NCBI RefSeq assembly: GCF_033958435.1 | Contig: NC_134167.1 | Coordinates: 3,616,001 to 3,680,000, forward strand | From: Carettochelys insculpta | Lineage: Eukaryota > Chordata > Testudines > Carettochelyidae | Direction of reading: 5' to 3' | DNA length: 64,000 nucleotides | In this document: piece by piece, positions 1 through 9,736 of the stretch | How positions within the stretch are numbered: the first letter of the stretch is position 1 | Layout of the letters: each line of letters opens with the position of its first letter | Program-made: the position numbers and the translations under genes | The notes under the pieces: generated by a model | The model's database searches: none | What the model was told of the DNA's origin: nothing | Seen by the model: only the letters and a program-made list of their open reading frames with translations

Positions 1-224
1 GTGTGTTACCTGCATCTCTGCTGCTGGGGTGGGATCTGCTCCTGTCCTGAAGCTTGGTGACAATAGCCGGCAGAAAGTTGAGTAGCACATGCTCCAAAGC
101 AGGCTTTGCCTTTTGCTTGCAGATCCTTCTTTGAAACAGCTGTGTTAAAAAAAGGCACAGGATTGGGAATCAGGACTCTAGGATCTATTCCGAGCTCCAC
201 TGCAAAGTCACTGAAATGACAAGA
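1..224. other. No gene seen; sequence upstream of first repeat
   Basis: No coding signal, splice-flanked exon or recognisable repeat end is visible. The next element starts abruptly at about 225, so this is ordinary flanking sequence. Confidence 0.4.
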
Positions 225-280
225 GGTCTTAAGCTTTCGTAGGCAAAGACCCACTTTGTCAGGTGCATGTAGAGGAGATT

Positions 281-394
281 CCAGAGGCAGGCTTAGTTAT
301 ACAGGCTCATGAGAAGGAGGGAGTCTCAATCAAGAGGAAGGTCAGAGTTCATGAGGTCAATTCATTCAGGGAGGATGCAGCCCACTTCCCACAG
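281..394 (+). repeat. Left arm of internal inverted repeat, copy A
   Basis: This arm starts CCAGAGGCAGG and ends CCCACTTCCCACAG. Read forward it stays open and encodes a peptide with EKEGVSIKRK. The partner arm at 597-709, read on the minus strand, encodes nearly the same peptide (EKEGVPIKRKARADEVSS). A third copy of the arm is at 36068-36181. Confidence 0.8.
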
Positions 395-596
395 CTGATG
401 TGGATGTGTGAACACCACCAAGAGAGGAGAAACTGCTTTTGGAGTTGGCCAGCCAGGGAGACACTCAGTAACAAATTTAAAAGTGGCTATCCTGCAACAA
501 AAGAACTCTGGAAAAGACTCCAAAGAGAAACTGCAGAGCTGCAATTCATTTGCAAATTTGACTCTTGTCTCTTGGCGTTCATACCTCCTTATTAGC

Positions 597-709
597 TGTT
601 GGAAGTGGGCCACATCCTCCCTGCCTGAGCTGACCTCATCAGCTCTGGCCTTCCTCTTGATTGGGACTCCCTCCTTCTCATGAGCCTGTGCAATTAGACC
701 TGCCTCTGG
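597..709 (-). repeat. Right arm of internal inverted repeat, copy A
   Basis: This is the reverse complement of the arm at 281-394, with roughly 14 differences over about 114 bases by eye. Its minus-strand reading frame stays open and includes DEVSS and REDVAHFQQL. Confidence 0.8.
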
Positions 710-828
710 AGTCACCACTACATTGGTGTTGAAAACTTGTGCTCCAATAAACCTGCTAATCTATAAGGTGCCACAGGACTTCTCATTGTTTTTGCAGATA
801 CAGACTAACATGACCACTCCTCTGATAC

Positions 829-1742
829 TTGCAGACTCACTGGAACTGTAGGCAAGTAACATCCCACCCCACTCCCCTTGATCTGCAAAAAGTGGATAAT
901 TTCAATAGAGACAACAGCACTAACTTACTAAGGCATGAAAAGTTCCTGGTGATGGTTGGCAGGAACATGAAAGGGGTGAAGGGTTCTCATTCACTGATTG
1001 CACGGCTGTTTACATTAATTTGACTACACATGCAGGGGCTAGAGAATGGCAGCAAAGGGTGGTTCTCTTTCTGGTCCCAAAGCCTTTAGATCTTCTGACA
1101 GGGCACAGCTCATTGCTGTAGTCCCAAGAGGATGCTGCTGTGCTGTGTCTCTGGAGTCAATTTCCAGCTGGGGGCTGGCTCACTCTTCTGGGGAGGTGAT
1201 GCCTGTAGATGCAAGTAACTTCAGTCACAAGCTCAGAGAAGAGTCTGAGCCTGACTCTCCCCCTAAGAGGAGGCCAGATTCAGGAGGGTGACGTCTGGGA
1301 AATGGGCAGATGATATCTCACCTGACTTGCACACTGGTGTGGGCCACTACTGCTGGGGGTGCCAGCTCCTAACAACCAGTCTTTAGGGGAGTTGAGCTCA
1401 GTTACAGTGCAGCCAGGTCTGGGGATGAGCTGGAGGAAGAAAACTCCCCTTCCCAACAGGAGGGAAAGTGTGTGGCCTAGTTCATCTGCCTTCCCTCCCC
1501 ATTAGTTTGCCCACCAGTTAAGCCTATATGTCATTGGTCAAGTTCCAGCTCCATAACACTTGATTTTACCAATCCCCATTTGCAGGCCTTGGACTGTCTC
1601 AGCGTGGCCTTGTTTTGTTTGGACTGGTTTAGTAAGTCTGGTTCTCCTGCACCTCTCTGAAACAATCTCTATTCAAGAGAACTAGACAAACTTTCCATCA
1701 TGATAAAATATTAAGCAGGTAAAAGACAGCGCTCTCCAGCCT
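829..1742. other. Non-coding, no feature recognised
   Basis: I see no exon, RNA gene or familiar repeat. The short open frames here are not flanked by splice signals and resemble no family I know. Confidence 0.4.
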
Positions 1743-1768
1743 TCTCTCTCTCTCTCTCTCTCTCTCCA
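1743..1768. repeat. (TC)n microsatellite
   Basis: An uninterrupted TC dinucleotide run of 26 bases (13 units). Confidence 0.95.
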
Positions 1769-1789
1769 CCCGCACCCCCAACCCAGGAT

Positions 1790-1875
1790 AGGGACCATGT
1801 TTTTGTTCTCTTTGTACAGTGCGTAGCACAATGGGCCCTGCCCTGCAACTGAAGCTTAAGGGGGCTATTTCAATA
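1790..1875 (+). repeat. Ancient interspersed repeat tail (SINE-like)
   Basis: The segment reads GGGACCATGTTTTTGTTCTC, then GTAGCACAATGGGCCCTG, and ends in a TA-rich tail. The same pattern (a TTTGTTCT block, a GCAC block, a GGCCCTG-like block, an A/T tail) recurs at 36395-36500 and 40345-40435, and in reverse at about 52955-53065. It looks like the 3' part of an old amniote SINE. I cannot name the family with certainty. Confidence 0.5.
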
Positions 1876-1969
1876 TAAATTAATAGTACTAGAGTTCAGT
1901 TCCTGCCACGGTTGTGTGACTTGGGGTGTCCTGGAGCCAGCTGAAGGCAAGCACTTAGGGCAACAGTGT

Positions 1970-2450
1970 AGGGCAGGGATGGGCAACCAGCAGTTGTGGA
2001 TGGGCCACATGAATGGCCCTCCTTCACCTCAGTGGGCTGCTCTGGGGTTTCACCTGTGGTCCCATGGCCCCCATGTGCATCTCAGACTGTGGCACCAGAC
2101 CCGCACACTTACTTGCCACTCCCCCTCCCTCCCAGCACTTTTTGGAGGGCACGAATCAGCTGATTCGCACTCTGTCCCCGCTCCTTCCCCTCCTTCCCAG
2201 AGCTGGAACATGGGCAGCTGATTTGCAGTATTCAGCCCTGGGAGGGAGGGGAAGGAGTGGGGACAGAATGCTGGTTGGGTGATGTGTGGCTCCTCTGAAA
2301 GCATTGGGAGGGAGCAGAGAGGGACAGGAAGTGCAGGGCTCCAGTGACCCAGGGCGCAAGAGGCGTGTGGGGGAGCAGGGCAGCCGAGGGACCTGCAGGC
2401 TGCCAATGGAGTACCAGCGGGCCACAAGTTGTCCACTACTGGGGTAGGGT
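1970..2450. repeat. GC-rich dispersed repeat, copy 1
   Basis: A GC-rich block with a CCAGAGCTGGAACA motif, a CAGCTGATT motif and a perfect 16-bp palindrome at 2152-2167. Similar blocks occur at 27600-27960 (sharing CCAGAGCTGGAACA and ATCAGCTG) and more weakly at 50390-50620. The open frames across it on both strands come from its base composition. I infer an old non-autonomous DNA element but saw no clear ends. Confidence 0.45.
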
Positions 2451-4856
2451 GCAGTGGGGCTTGAGTGCTGCATAGGCGTTGCATAGGGATGTGTCTGTCT
2501 TCTGCATTGTGGAGTCTCTGTGAGATGGGTCTAATGGTGCTTCCTACCTCTAAATGTGTGGCACAGCTCCTCAGGGTGTTTGCTCTCATGTGCAGCTCTC
2601 CAGTGGGCAGGGATGGAAATAACTTACATCTTCTCACAGGTCCTGTCCTATTGCAACCTGGGTCCCTGCCAGCTCCTTCAATAGCTCCCTGCTGGCTGGC
2701 AGCTCAGCTGGCTCTTTGCCAGTGCTGCACACAGCGTGCTGCCTGTGATTTCCACCCGTGGATGTGGGGGAGGCACACGGACAGGCTCTAGACATAGCGC
2801 CTATGTGTTAGGACATAAACCCGTATCTCTCAGGCCTAAGCTTTCCCCTAACTGGTTGGGTTTAGGAGGATAATTTGCCCCTGGGCAGATTAATGCCAGT
2901 TTTGCTCGTTGAGGACTTTTTATGCTCAGAAGCATTTGCTGCTGGTCATTGCCCGAGCTGGGAACCCGAGATGAGGTACCTTAGTACTTATTGCACTCTG
3001 CCCTTGTCTGCATTCGGGCTTGAACAGAAACTTTGAAACTCTGTGAAGTTTAGATGACTGCTTCTGACTGGGATTAGAAGAACCAGGAGAGGAGTCACTG
3101 GAGAGTAGAAGTGGGGTCTGAGCTCTAACCAGTATCGCAAGCTATTGGATGTGTTACCAAATGATCCTTGGGAGATGCTTGTCAGACTTTCTAGCAGAGA
3201 TGGTCACAGAGGAAAAGCAGCATTAATCCTGGCTATTAGCCTCCCAGCAGGAAAAGGACAAATCTTTTGAGAGAGGTGGTTGTGGAACAACTTAAACTAC
3301 GCCACTTACGTCTACAGCAAAGCAGGTAGAGGACAGATATCTGGATGCTTTAGTTACCATTTGTTCAATACTCAGCATACATTAACCTGCTAAAAAGCAG
3401 GCACCCTTTCTCCCCAACACACCTCTCCATCTTCTCTGAACGTGAACATTGATAGACGTGTCTGGTATGTTAAATGTGTAATCGGAGATTTCACTCAGTT
3501 TCCTAACAGCGCTAGCAATGACATGTCATAGGTGTGTAACAATGCTCGCTCTAAGAATGACCACCCTGTTTAATCATTGGCTCTTTCTATTTATAGTTCC
3601 ATATAGTATCTCTTTCAACAAAAGCAATCACTGTTGTCATAATTGTTTTGTTTCTGAGCTTAACAGAGCAAGGATTAGTAAGCCTGTTGATGCTTCCTAA
3701 ATAAGACTGCCAGGAAACAATGGAAAAGACTCTTTTCCCCATCCCCAGTATTTTTAGCTCAAAATCTTGGGCTTCAAGATCTTGCAGTTGCTGAGAGTAT
3801 AAAGATTTGGAGAAGCAGGTGGAAAATGGGCACACTTAATTTATTTTTGAGCAGCTGTGGTGCAGCTGGATGGGAGGAGCAGTAGGGAGAACACTTTGAG
3901 CCAGGAACTCCTAATCCTGACCCTGATATTTTGTTGAGTCTCTTAGGATAAAATTTCCAAAGGGATCAGTGTGTCCCCCCCTCCCACTTTGGTAGGTCAG
4001 TGGTTGTGACATCTGAGCCCCGAGTCTTGAGATGTTGGGCTCTGGTAACAGCTAGTGGCTTCAGCTAGGGGCTGGATGCTCAGCATTTCTGACAGGCCCA
4101 AGCTCCCTCAGGTGGGGGCATCAGGACATCAATACCATTCTTGAAATTCTAGGCCTCTGTGTGTATGCAGCATGGGGTCCTGCTTCCCAGGGCTGGCCTG
4201 AGATGGATCTAAGGACAATATCCTGCGCCTCTGGCTTGCTGGCATCTTTAAGGAGAACTGAATTTGTCCCAGGGTTTGTGAACCAAGTCCTGCAGGGCAG
4301 CGTTGTTTGGATGCTCTCTCCATGAGCAGTAGGGCTGGAGGAACATGTCTTCTAACCAATCCTTGATCCTCTTTTCACAGTAGAACATGCCAGTTGTCTT
4401 AGGGCCAAGGAATAAGACCCAAGTCGTGTCTCACAGGTGACTGTAAACTGAGGCAGGGGCATTGGCTCTCTGTTTGCAGGCAGAAGGGTGCAGGTGGGAG
4501 TGGCTTTAGGGCTAACTTCACTTCTTTATGTTCCTGTTGGAGAGCAGGTCCCACTACAGTGGGATTCAGCACAGCCTTGAACTGTCAGCCACTCAAGATG
4601 AAAGGCAGCGCCCGTGCAAGCAGCTTCTGCCAGCTGCATGGAGCTGGAGCTGCAGGGGCAGGCTGCTCCAGCAGGGGAAAGCTGACATGCAAACCTCAGG
4701 TGCTGTCCGCTGGGAAACCAGCGGCTTAAACTCCTGTGCTGCTAAAACCCTTCTTGGAAGGGTGTTTTCCAGGGCCAATTTGACTCCCCACCCCTCCAAG
4801 CTGTCTCAGCTGGGCATGTAGATTGGCCAGTTAACTTTGTTCATCATAACTTTGTT
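2451..4856. other. Non-coding, no feature recognised
   Basis: Mixed-composition sequence with no exon carrying splice sites and no recognised repeat. A 10-bp direct repeat (TAACTTTGTT) lies at 4832-4841 and 4848-4857, immediately before the CR1 copy. Confidence 0.4.
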
Positions 4857-5318
4857 ATGATAGAGGTATATAAAATCATGAATGGTGTGGAGAAAGTGAA
4901 TATAGAGAAATTATTTACCTTTTCCCATAATACAAGAACTAGGGGACACCAAATGAAATTGGTGGGTAGTAGGTTCAAAACTAATAAAAGGAAATTTTTC
5001 TTCACACAGCGCACAGTCAACCTGTGGAACTCCTTGCCGGAGGAGGCCATGAAGGCCAGGACTCTCTTAGGGTTTAAAAAAGAGCTTGGATAAATTTTTG
5101 CAGGTTAGGTCCATAAATGGCTATTAGCCAGGGGTAAAGTATGGTGCCCTAGCCTTCAGAACAAGGGCAGGAGATGGATGGCAGGAGATAAATCACTTGA
5201 TCATTGTCTTCTGTTCTCCTTCTCTGGGGCACCTGGCATTGGCCACCGTCGGCAGATGGGATGCTGGGCTGGATGGACCTTTGGTCTGACCCAGTATGGC
5301 CATTCTTACGTTCTTATG
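4857..5318 (+). mobile_element. CR1 LINE, 5'-truncated 3' end (young copy)
   Basis: This fragment starts inside the C-terminal part of CR1 ORF2 (peptide [20 protein letters not shown] and onward) and continues through the 3' UTR to the characteristic end CCATTCTTACGTTCTTATG. It aligns base for base with 59642-60104, with only about 15 differences by eye, so both copies belong to one recently active subfamily. One inserted G in the codons after AAAAAAGAGCTTGG ends the frame before the normal ORF2 stop. Extreme 5' truncation is typical of CR1. Confidence 0.92.
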
Positions 5319-5464
5319 ACCCTTTCAGACCTGGTTGTCAAGGGCCAGCCAGTGTCTTGGCAGCAGGGAAATAAGTGACTCCAACTACCTAGTTGTGGGA
5401 CAGTAGAGCCAGGAAGCCCCAGCTGAAATCAGGGCCACATCATGTGATGTGTTGCACAAATGCC
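5319..5464. other. Non-coding spacer
   Basis: Short unique sequence between the CR1 end and a MIR-like remnant. Nothing recognised. Confidence 0.3.
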
Positions 5465-5625
5465 TAGTGAGAGATGGACCCTGTCCCAAATTGCTCTGAA
5501 TCTAAACTGGCAAGAGGATGGGATGGGAAGTAACTTGCCCAAGGTGCTACTCTGGGTTAACTGCAAAGCTGGGGACAGAAGTTGGGACTCATGACACAAT
5601 CTGCTGCCCCACGTACCCTAACTTA
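5465..5625 (-). repeat. MIR-like SINE remnant
   Basis: The plus strand carries AAGTAACTTGCCCAAGGTGC, followed by a GCAAAGCTGGGGACAGAAG block. This is the usual reverse-orientation MIR core (AAGTGACTTGCCCAAGGTCAC, then GGCAGAGCTGGGA). It is diverged and has no clear ends. Confidence 0.6.
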
Positions 5626-6019
5626 GCTCCCCTCTTTGTAGCATTGGATTACTTCCCCTGTTTACTTAGGCTTTATTTGTGTCTGGTGTTTTCAAATTCA
5701 GACATTTGTCTGTGTTTCAAGCTGCTGACAATAAATCGCACTGTTGTGTCTGAGCAATCAGGTGCCTGACTCCCTCCAAAATGATGTTCGGAGGAGTTGG
5801 CCTGCAGGTCGTTTGCTGCTTCCTGTTACTCTTTCCAATAAAGCAGACCACTCTGGACGCGACAGCTGGTTTGAGAATTAGCGCTGTTAGGATTAAGGGC
5901 AGTACACTAGACACCTTACCCAAATCAGTCTGTACCTGAAACAATCTTAACCCCTTTCATGTAGGCTAATCAGTGAAAGGGCTTGCATCACCTGGGGGTA
6001 GGCCACTAGCTGTCTTCTA
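5626..6019. other. Non-coding, no feature recognised
   Basis: No exon or familiar repeat seen. Confidence 0.3.
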
Positions 6020-6190
6020 GAGGCTTTGTCTATACTGCATGGCTACCCCTGCGAAGTGCAGCATAAACGTTGCTTCTCAGCACTTTTACAGGCAAAACGC
6101 TTCCACCCCTGTGGGGGTGAGGGGGCCATGTTGTTGGCAACAAACCGTTTATGCTGGCACTTGCCATTGGGGAGCGTTTGTCTTTTGTGG
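6020..6190. mobile_element. MITE-like element beginning AGGCTTTGTCTATACTG
   Basis: The left end AGGCTTTGTCTATACTG resembles the end of the element at 9143 (AGGCCTTGTCTACATT). An internal inverted repeat pairs AGCATAAACG near 6060 with CGTTTATGCT near 6147. The right end is not clear. It is probably a degraded non-autonomous DNA transposon. Confidence 0.45.
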
Positions 6191-8107
6191 GAAGGGGAAT
6201 AAGCTTCTGGGAGTGATATAAGTTTTGTGAGATATGGCCTGAATTAAGACTGCCAGGGAAGAAAGAACCTCACAATGGCGAAGTCAACCTATCCAACATG
6301 CAGTTAGCATGAGGAGTTAAAACCTAGGGGTCGGAGTCCCAGTTCCTACTTCAGCTGCTGTGCTACAGTGCCTTCCATATCTGGGATTCCAGCCCTGTGC
6401 TGTCTCCCCTTGGCCACGTCAGGGGCCTGTGCCTTTGAAGCAGAGGGGTCTGCCATCTGACCTGACTACTGGTACAAGGCCTAAATAGGTGTGAACTGGA
6501 GCATGGACCAAGCTGTGACTAGCCAAAGGACTGAGACGTGCACATAAGGGTTTGTGCTGGCAGATCCCTTTGCAGGATGGGCTGTGAAGTTCTAGGTAGC
6601 TTCAAATATGCTAGTCCCCAGGGATGTCGTGAGGATTAGTCAGTCAGCGCTGTTCGTGCAGCGCTCTGTAGTTCTGAAATGGAGAATGTGCTATTGGCAT
6701 TGCTATTCATGTGTCTGAGTGGGGAACAGCAGCCCCATGGTGGGGTCCCCTGGCAGAGGAATCGCTGACTTCGCTCCCCACCCAGAGGGGCTTTCCAGGG
6801 TGTGCGCTCATGCAAGCAGGAATTTGGGGCAAAGTGGGGAACATTTGGATAGCTGGGAAATGCTTCCCCCCACCTTGTCCCTCAATTTTGCTTTGCTCAA
6901 CCAAAAATAAATTGGAAAAGAAAATTGGACATTGCATCAATTTGGAGCAAGTTTATAAATTCTGCAGCTAAGCAATCCCAATAGAAAATGATAGATCGTC
7001 CGTGAGCACGCAGTCCCTGCCGTGATGTATAGCCGCATTAGCTGAAATGCCGTATTACATGATTCTGCTTTATTACCAGTGTTGGTGGCAGACAGAAAAA
7101 CAGATTACACTTGAGATCAAATCGATAGGAACTTTATTTACTGGCCTTTTAAAAACATATTTCTGCACTTTATAAAAACATACGGTAGATGCTATTGATA
7201 GAGCTTGTCTGCTTGTTAAAAAGCAATTTACCCACAGCGATTGTTTTTAAGCTGCAATTTACGACATTACCTTTTACCTACTCTTCCAGATTTCTCTGTT
7301 CATCGTTGCATTTGACGACTTCCTTAGAGGTTTCTTTGGGCTGTAACGTTATGTGCCTTGGGAGGGTGGACTCCGCTCTATTGCTGGGCTTTATTCTTAT
7401 TCCTGTTTTGTTACATCAGTAATTTGATGGATGGTGCTTCCTGTTTGTGGTGAATGCTGGGCCCCTACCTGAGGGTCTTGTGTGAATGTAGGATTAGTGT
7501 GAATTTGGCAGCCGATGGCCAGCAGACCAAGTTCAGGGTGAACTTGGGGTAATGCCCATTTGCGGTAATGGAGCTGACTCCAGGATCAAGCAGGGTGAGC
7601 GTCTTCTCTTGGCCAGCTTGTCATTGACAGCTGGCTCCTAAGTAGTGACCAGGCCATATCCTGGCACTTACAAAATTAGCCTCTCCTGATGTCGAAGGCC
7701 TTGGCTGGAGCCCAGCCCCTGAGGTGTTTTCACTCTGCATTGATGCCCTTCGCTGGTAGGTAGGCGGTAACCAGGTGGGTCCTGTGCTTGCTTCTGCCCC
7801 AGACTGTACTGCCTTGGGAAGCTGTGGAATTGCCATCGTTGGCGACTTTAAGAGCAGGTGAAGCAAATGACTGTCCCCATAGGTGATGTGGGGGATGCAC
7901 AGAGGGCAGCAGGCACCCTCCACATTGCCCCACCCTGTGCTCACCGAGCGCTGTGCCACTGCTGATGAGTATGGGCACAGTCCCACTCCTCCCCTCCCCT
8001 CAGCCGTGTGGCCTGAGAGCACTGCTCCAAGGCTGCACCTCCCGGAAGTGGCACGGACCCACAGGGACAGGGAGAGGGTGGGACAAGAGAGGGACGGGGC
8101 AGGGCAG
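6191..8107. other. Non-coding; AT-rich stretch around 6990-7430
   Basis: No gene is seen. The AT-rich part contains several homeodomain-like TAAT/ATTA strings and no recognisable repeat. It could be a regulatory element, but only cross-species alignment would show this. Confidence 0.35.
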
Positions 8108-8560
8108 GGCACCTTAAAGACTAACAAAACAATTTATTAGGTGAGGAGCTTTTGTGGGACCGATCCCCTTCTTCAGATCATAGCTGTACCAGAACAGACC
8201 CCATACATAAAGCACAGAAATCCAACAATTATCATGGTTGGCAGATCAGAAGAGCAGAGAGACAGGGGCGGGTGTGGGGTGAGGAAGCTAGGAGTCAGAT
8301 CAAACACCAATGTATGTAAAAGAGTCCTTGCAATGGGTCAGGTAACTGCTGTGAAACAGTGTGACTGTGAAACACAGTATAGAAAGGATCAGTCCTGTTA
8401 GTTTGGCTGGGTTTTTTTGGTTGCGTGTTTAGCAAGGCTGGTAGACTTCTCTGGAATAAGGCCACATGTCCTCTGGCTGCAATCCTGCTCTGTCAAGTGG
8501 CTTCTGCCATATCTCCTGGCCGGTGGAACTAAACCATGCCACAATGTGCTTGTGAGCTGT
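8108..8560 (-). mobile_element. Penelope-like foldback remnant, copy D
   Basis: The copy begins with a terminal sequence (CACCTTAAAGACTAACAAAA, then TTTATTAGGTGAGGAGCTTTTGTGGG) related to the ends at 18385, 28905 and 39010. It continues into diverged internal sequence with TCTTCAGATCATAGCTGTACC. On the minus strand the terminal part has CTGAAGA (8170-8176), a GGGA/TCCC hairpin and AAAA (8150-8153), a decayed form of the hammerhead-like core seen in other copies. The right boundary is approximate. No usable reading frame remains. Confidence 0.55.
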
Positions 8561-8645
8561 GAGGCATGGCCCCGCCCCACCAGGGAATGGGTGTTATGAT
8601 CCGATGCGAGAAATAGCCAGCTGAGTCCTGCCACTTGCTTCCCCA

Positions 8646-8800
8646 CTGGAGTAAATTGCCCAGGGTGGTTATGGAAGGTCCATCATTGGAAATGCTTAAG
8701 AGCAGGCTAGACAAACTCCTCTGGGGGTGGTCTAGGTACTGCTTAGTCTTGCCATGAGTGCTGGTGATTGGACTTGATGAAAGCTTGTTGACTAGTGTCC
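8646..8800 (+). mobile_element. CR1 LINE 3' fragment, diverged
   Basis: The segment runs AAATTGCCCAGGGTGGTTAT, then GCAGGCTAGACAAACTCCT, GGTGGTCTAGGTACTGCTTA and CTTGCCATGAGTGCTGGTGA. This is the order of the ORF2 C-terminus and 3' UTR of older CR1 copies, and it matches 37380-37530. It is heavily mutated and lacks the terminal octamers. Confidence 0.8.
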
Positions 8801-9142
8801 TTCACACCACAGAGCTCATGGGTGCAGCTTGCACTAGTCATAAACCTAGCTGAGAGCTGGACTGACTCCATCTCTTGTTCCTGAGGTTTGTGTCCACTCT
8901 GTGCCTCTCCCCTTCAGCTCTGGCAGGTCAGGTGATGTGTAAGTGGTTAGGGGTTTGCTCCGAACTTGGCCTTGTCATTCTATGTCCATCAGGTACCCAG
9001 TCTTGGGACTCTCTCTATTTTAAAGGGTCTTTATTTTCAATTCCCTTAAGGTGTCTGTGGCCGTATTTATTTTCTAAAAAGGCTGCTCGTACCTATGAAT
9101 TAATCTGCCCCTGGTTTTTAATGGAAGGTGGCAGAGTCTGCT
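8801..9142. other. Non-coding, no feature recognised
   Basis: Unique sequence with no exon evidence. Confidence 0.3.
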
Positions 9143-9381
9143 TAGGCCTTGTCTACATTCGTCCGTACTGTCAATTTTACGTGAGCAATGCCAATCGTGT
9201 AGCTGAAGTCAGTATAGCTGCTGCCGAGTCGTGTGTGTGGTAAGGTCAACGGGGGCTGCTCCGCGCGGTTTGGCGGTGTGCCTGCCTCAGTGGGGGCAAA
9301 CGCAGAGATGGGCTTATGTCTCCTGTAGATGTGATAACTCAATTGGCTGGTGGATTGATAAGGTAATGGAGACAAGGCCTG
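9143..9381. mobile_element. MITE with 18-bp terminal inverted repeats
   Basis: The left end TTAGGCCTTGTCTACATT (9142-9159) matches the reverse complement of the right end, AATGGAGACAAGGCCTGA (9365-9382), at 16 of 18 positions. The element is about 239 bp and has no transposase coding capacity. I could not see a clear target-site duplication, so the superfamily is not assigned. Confidence 0.75.
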
Positions 9382-9718
9382 AATTTCATAGTGGAGACGA
9401 GCTCCATTTGTTGTCTCGTGAACAGGATCTGGCTAAGAAAGGGGGCTGGGTTGCACTTGGAGAGAGAGAGAAGCATTATGGACAATCTGTGCATCTCGAT
9501 CTGGTGGGACTGCCTAAGCTGAGGGCCTGGTGTGGGCTGTTTGAAGAAAGGGTGGAGTAAAATTACTCTGCCAGACCAAGCACCTGGTGAGGGCCCCTGC
9601 ACTGCACTGCAGCAATGATACCTGAACTCTGCAGCTCTGGTCTCACTTGCCAGCCTGGCACCCTTGGGGCTCGGCCTCCTTAAAAATGGGTAAAATCCTC
9701 ATCACTCTATGGTCCTGT
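9382..9718. other. Non-coding, no feature recognised
   Basis: No exon or repeat recognised. Confidence 0.3.
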
Positions 9719-9736
9719 GGGGGGGGGGGGCGGGGG
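9719..9736. repeat. Poly-G tract
   Basis: Twelve consecutive G, one C, then five G. This could form a G-quadruplex, and the length is also prone to sequencing error. Confidence 0.9.

Larger units (their letters stand above)
225..828 (+). mobile_element. Penelope-like foldback retroelement remnant, copy A
   Basis: This copy is about 600 bp long. It ends on the right with a terminal sequence (AAGGTGCCACAGGACT, then ATACAGACTAACATGACC) that recurs in other copies in the window. Inside it, a left arm at 281-394 is matched as reverse complement by a right arm at 597-709, close to 90% identical by eye, around a loop of about 200 bp. The loop encodes, on the plus strand, a peptide ending in RETAELQFICKFD at about 525-566; the related sequence is in the copy at 28390. 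The left end lacks the outer terminal sequence, so the copy is 5'-truncated. Inverted terminal repeats combined with a C-terminal coding remnant are known in Penelope-like elements, and I infer that origin. A DNA-transposon MITE is the alternative. Confidence 0.6.

Noticed and set aside
2050..2637. 195-codon minus-strand open frame
   Set aside because: It lies in the GC-rich dispersed repeat. The shared blocks at 27600 are not kept in frame.
9719..9736. Possible G-quadruplex regulatory element
   Set aside because: Only a homopolymer G tract without the spaced runs or promoter context needed for a stronger claim.
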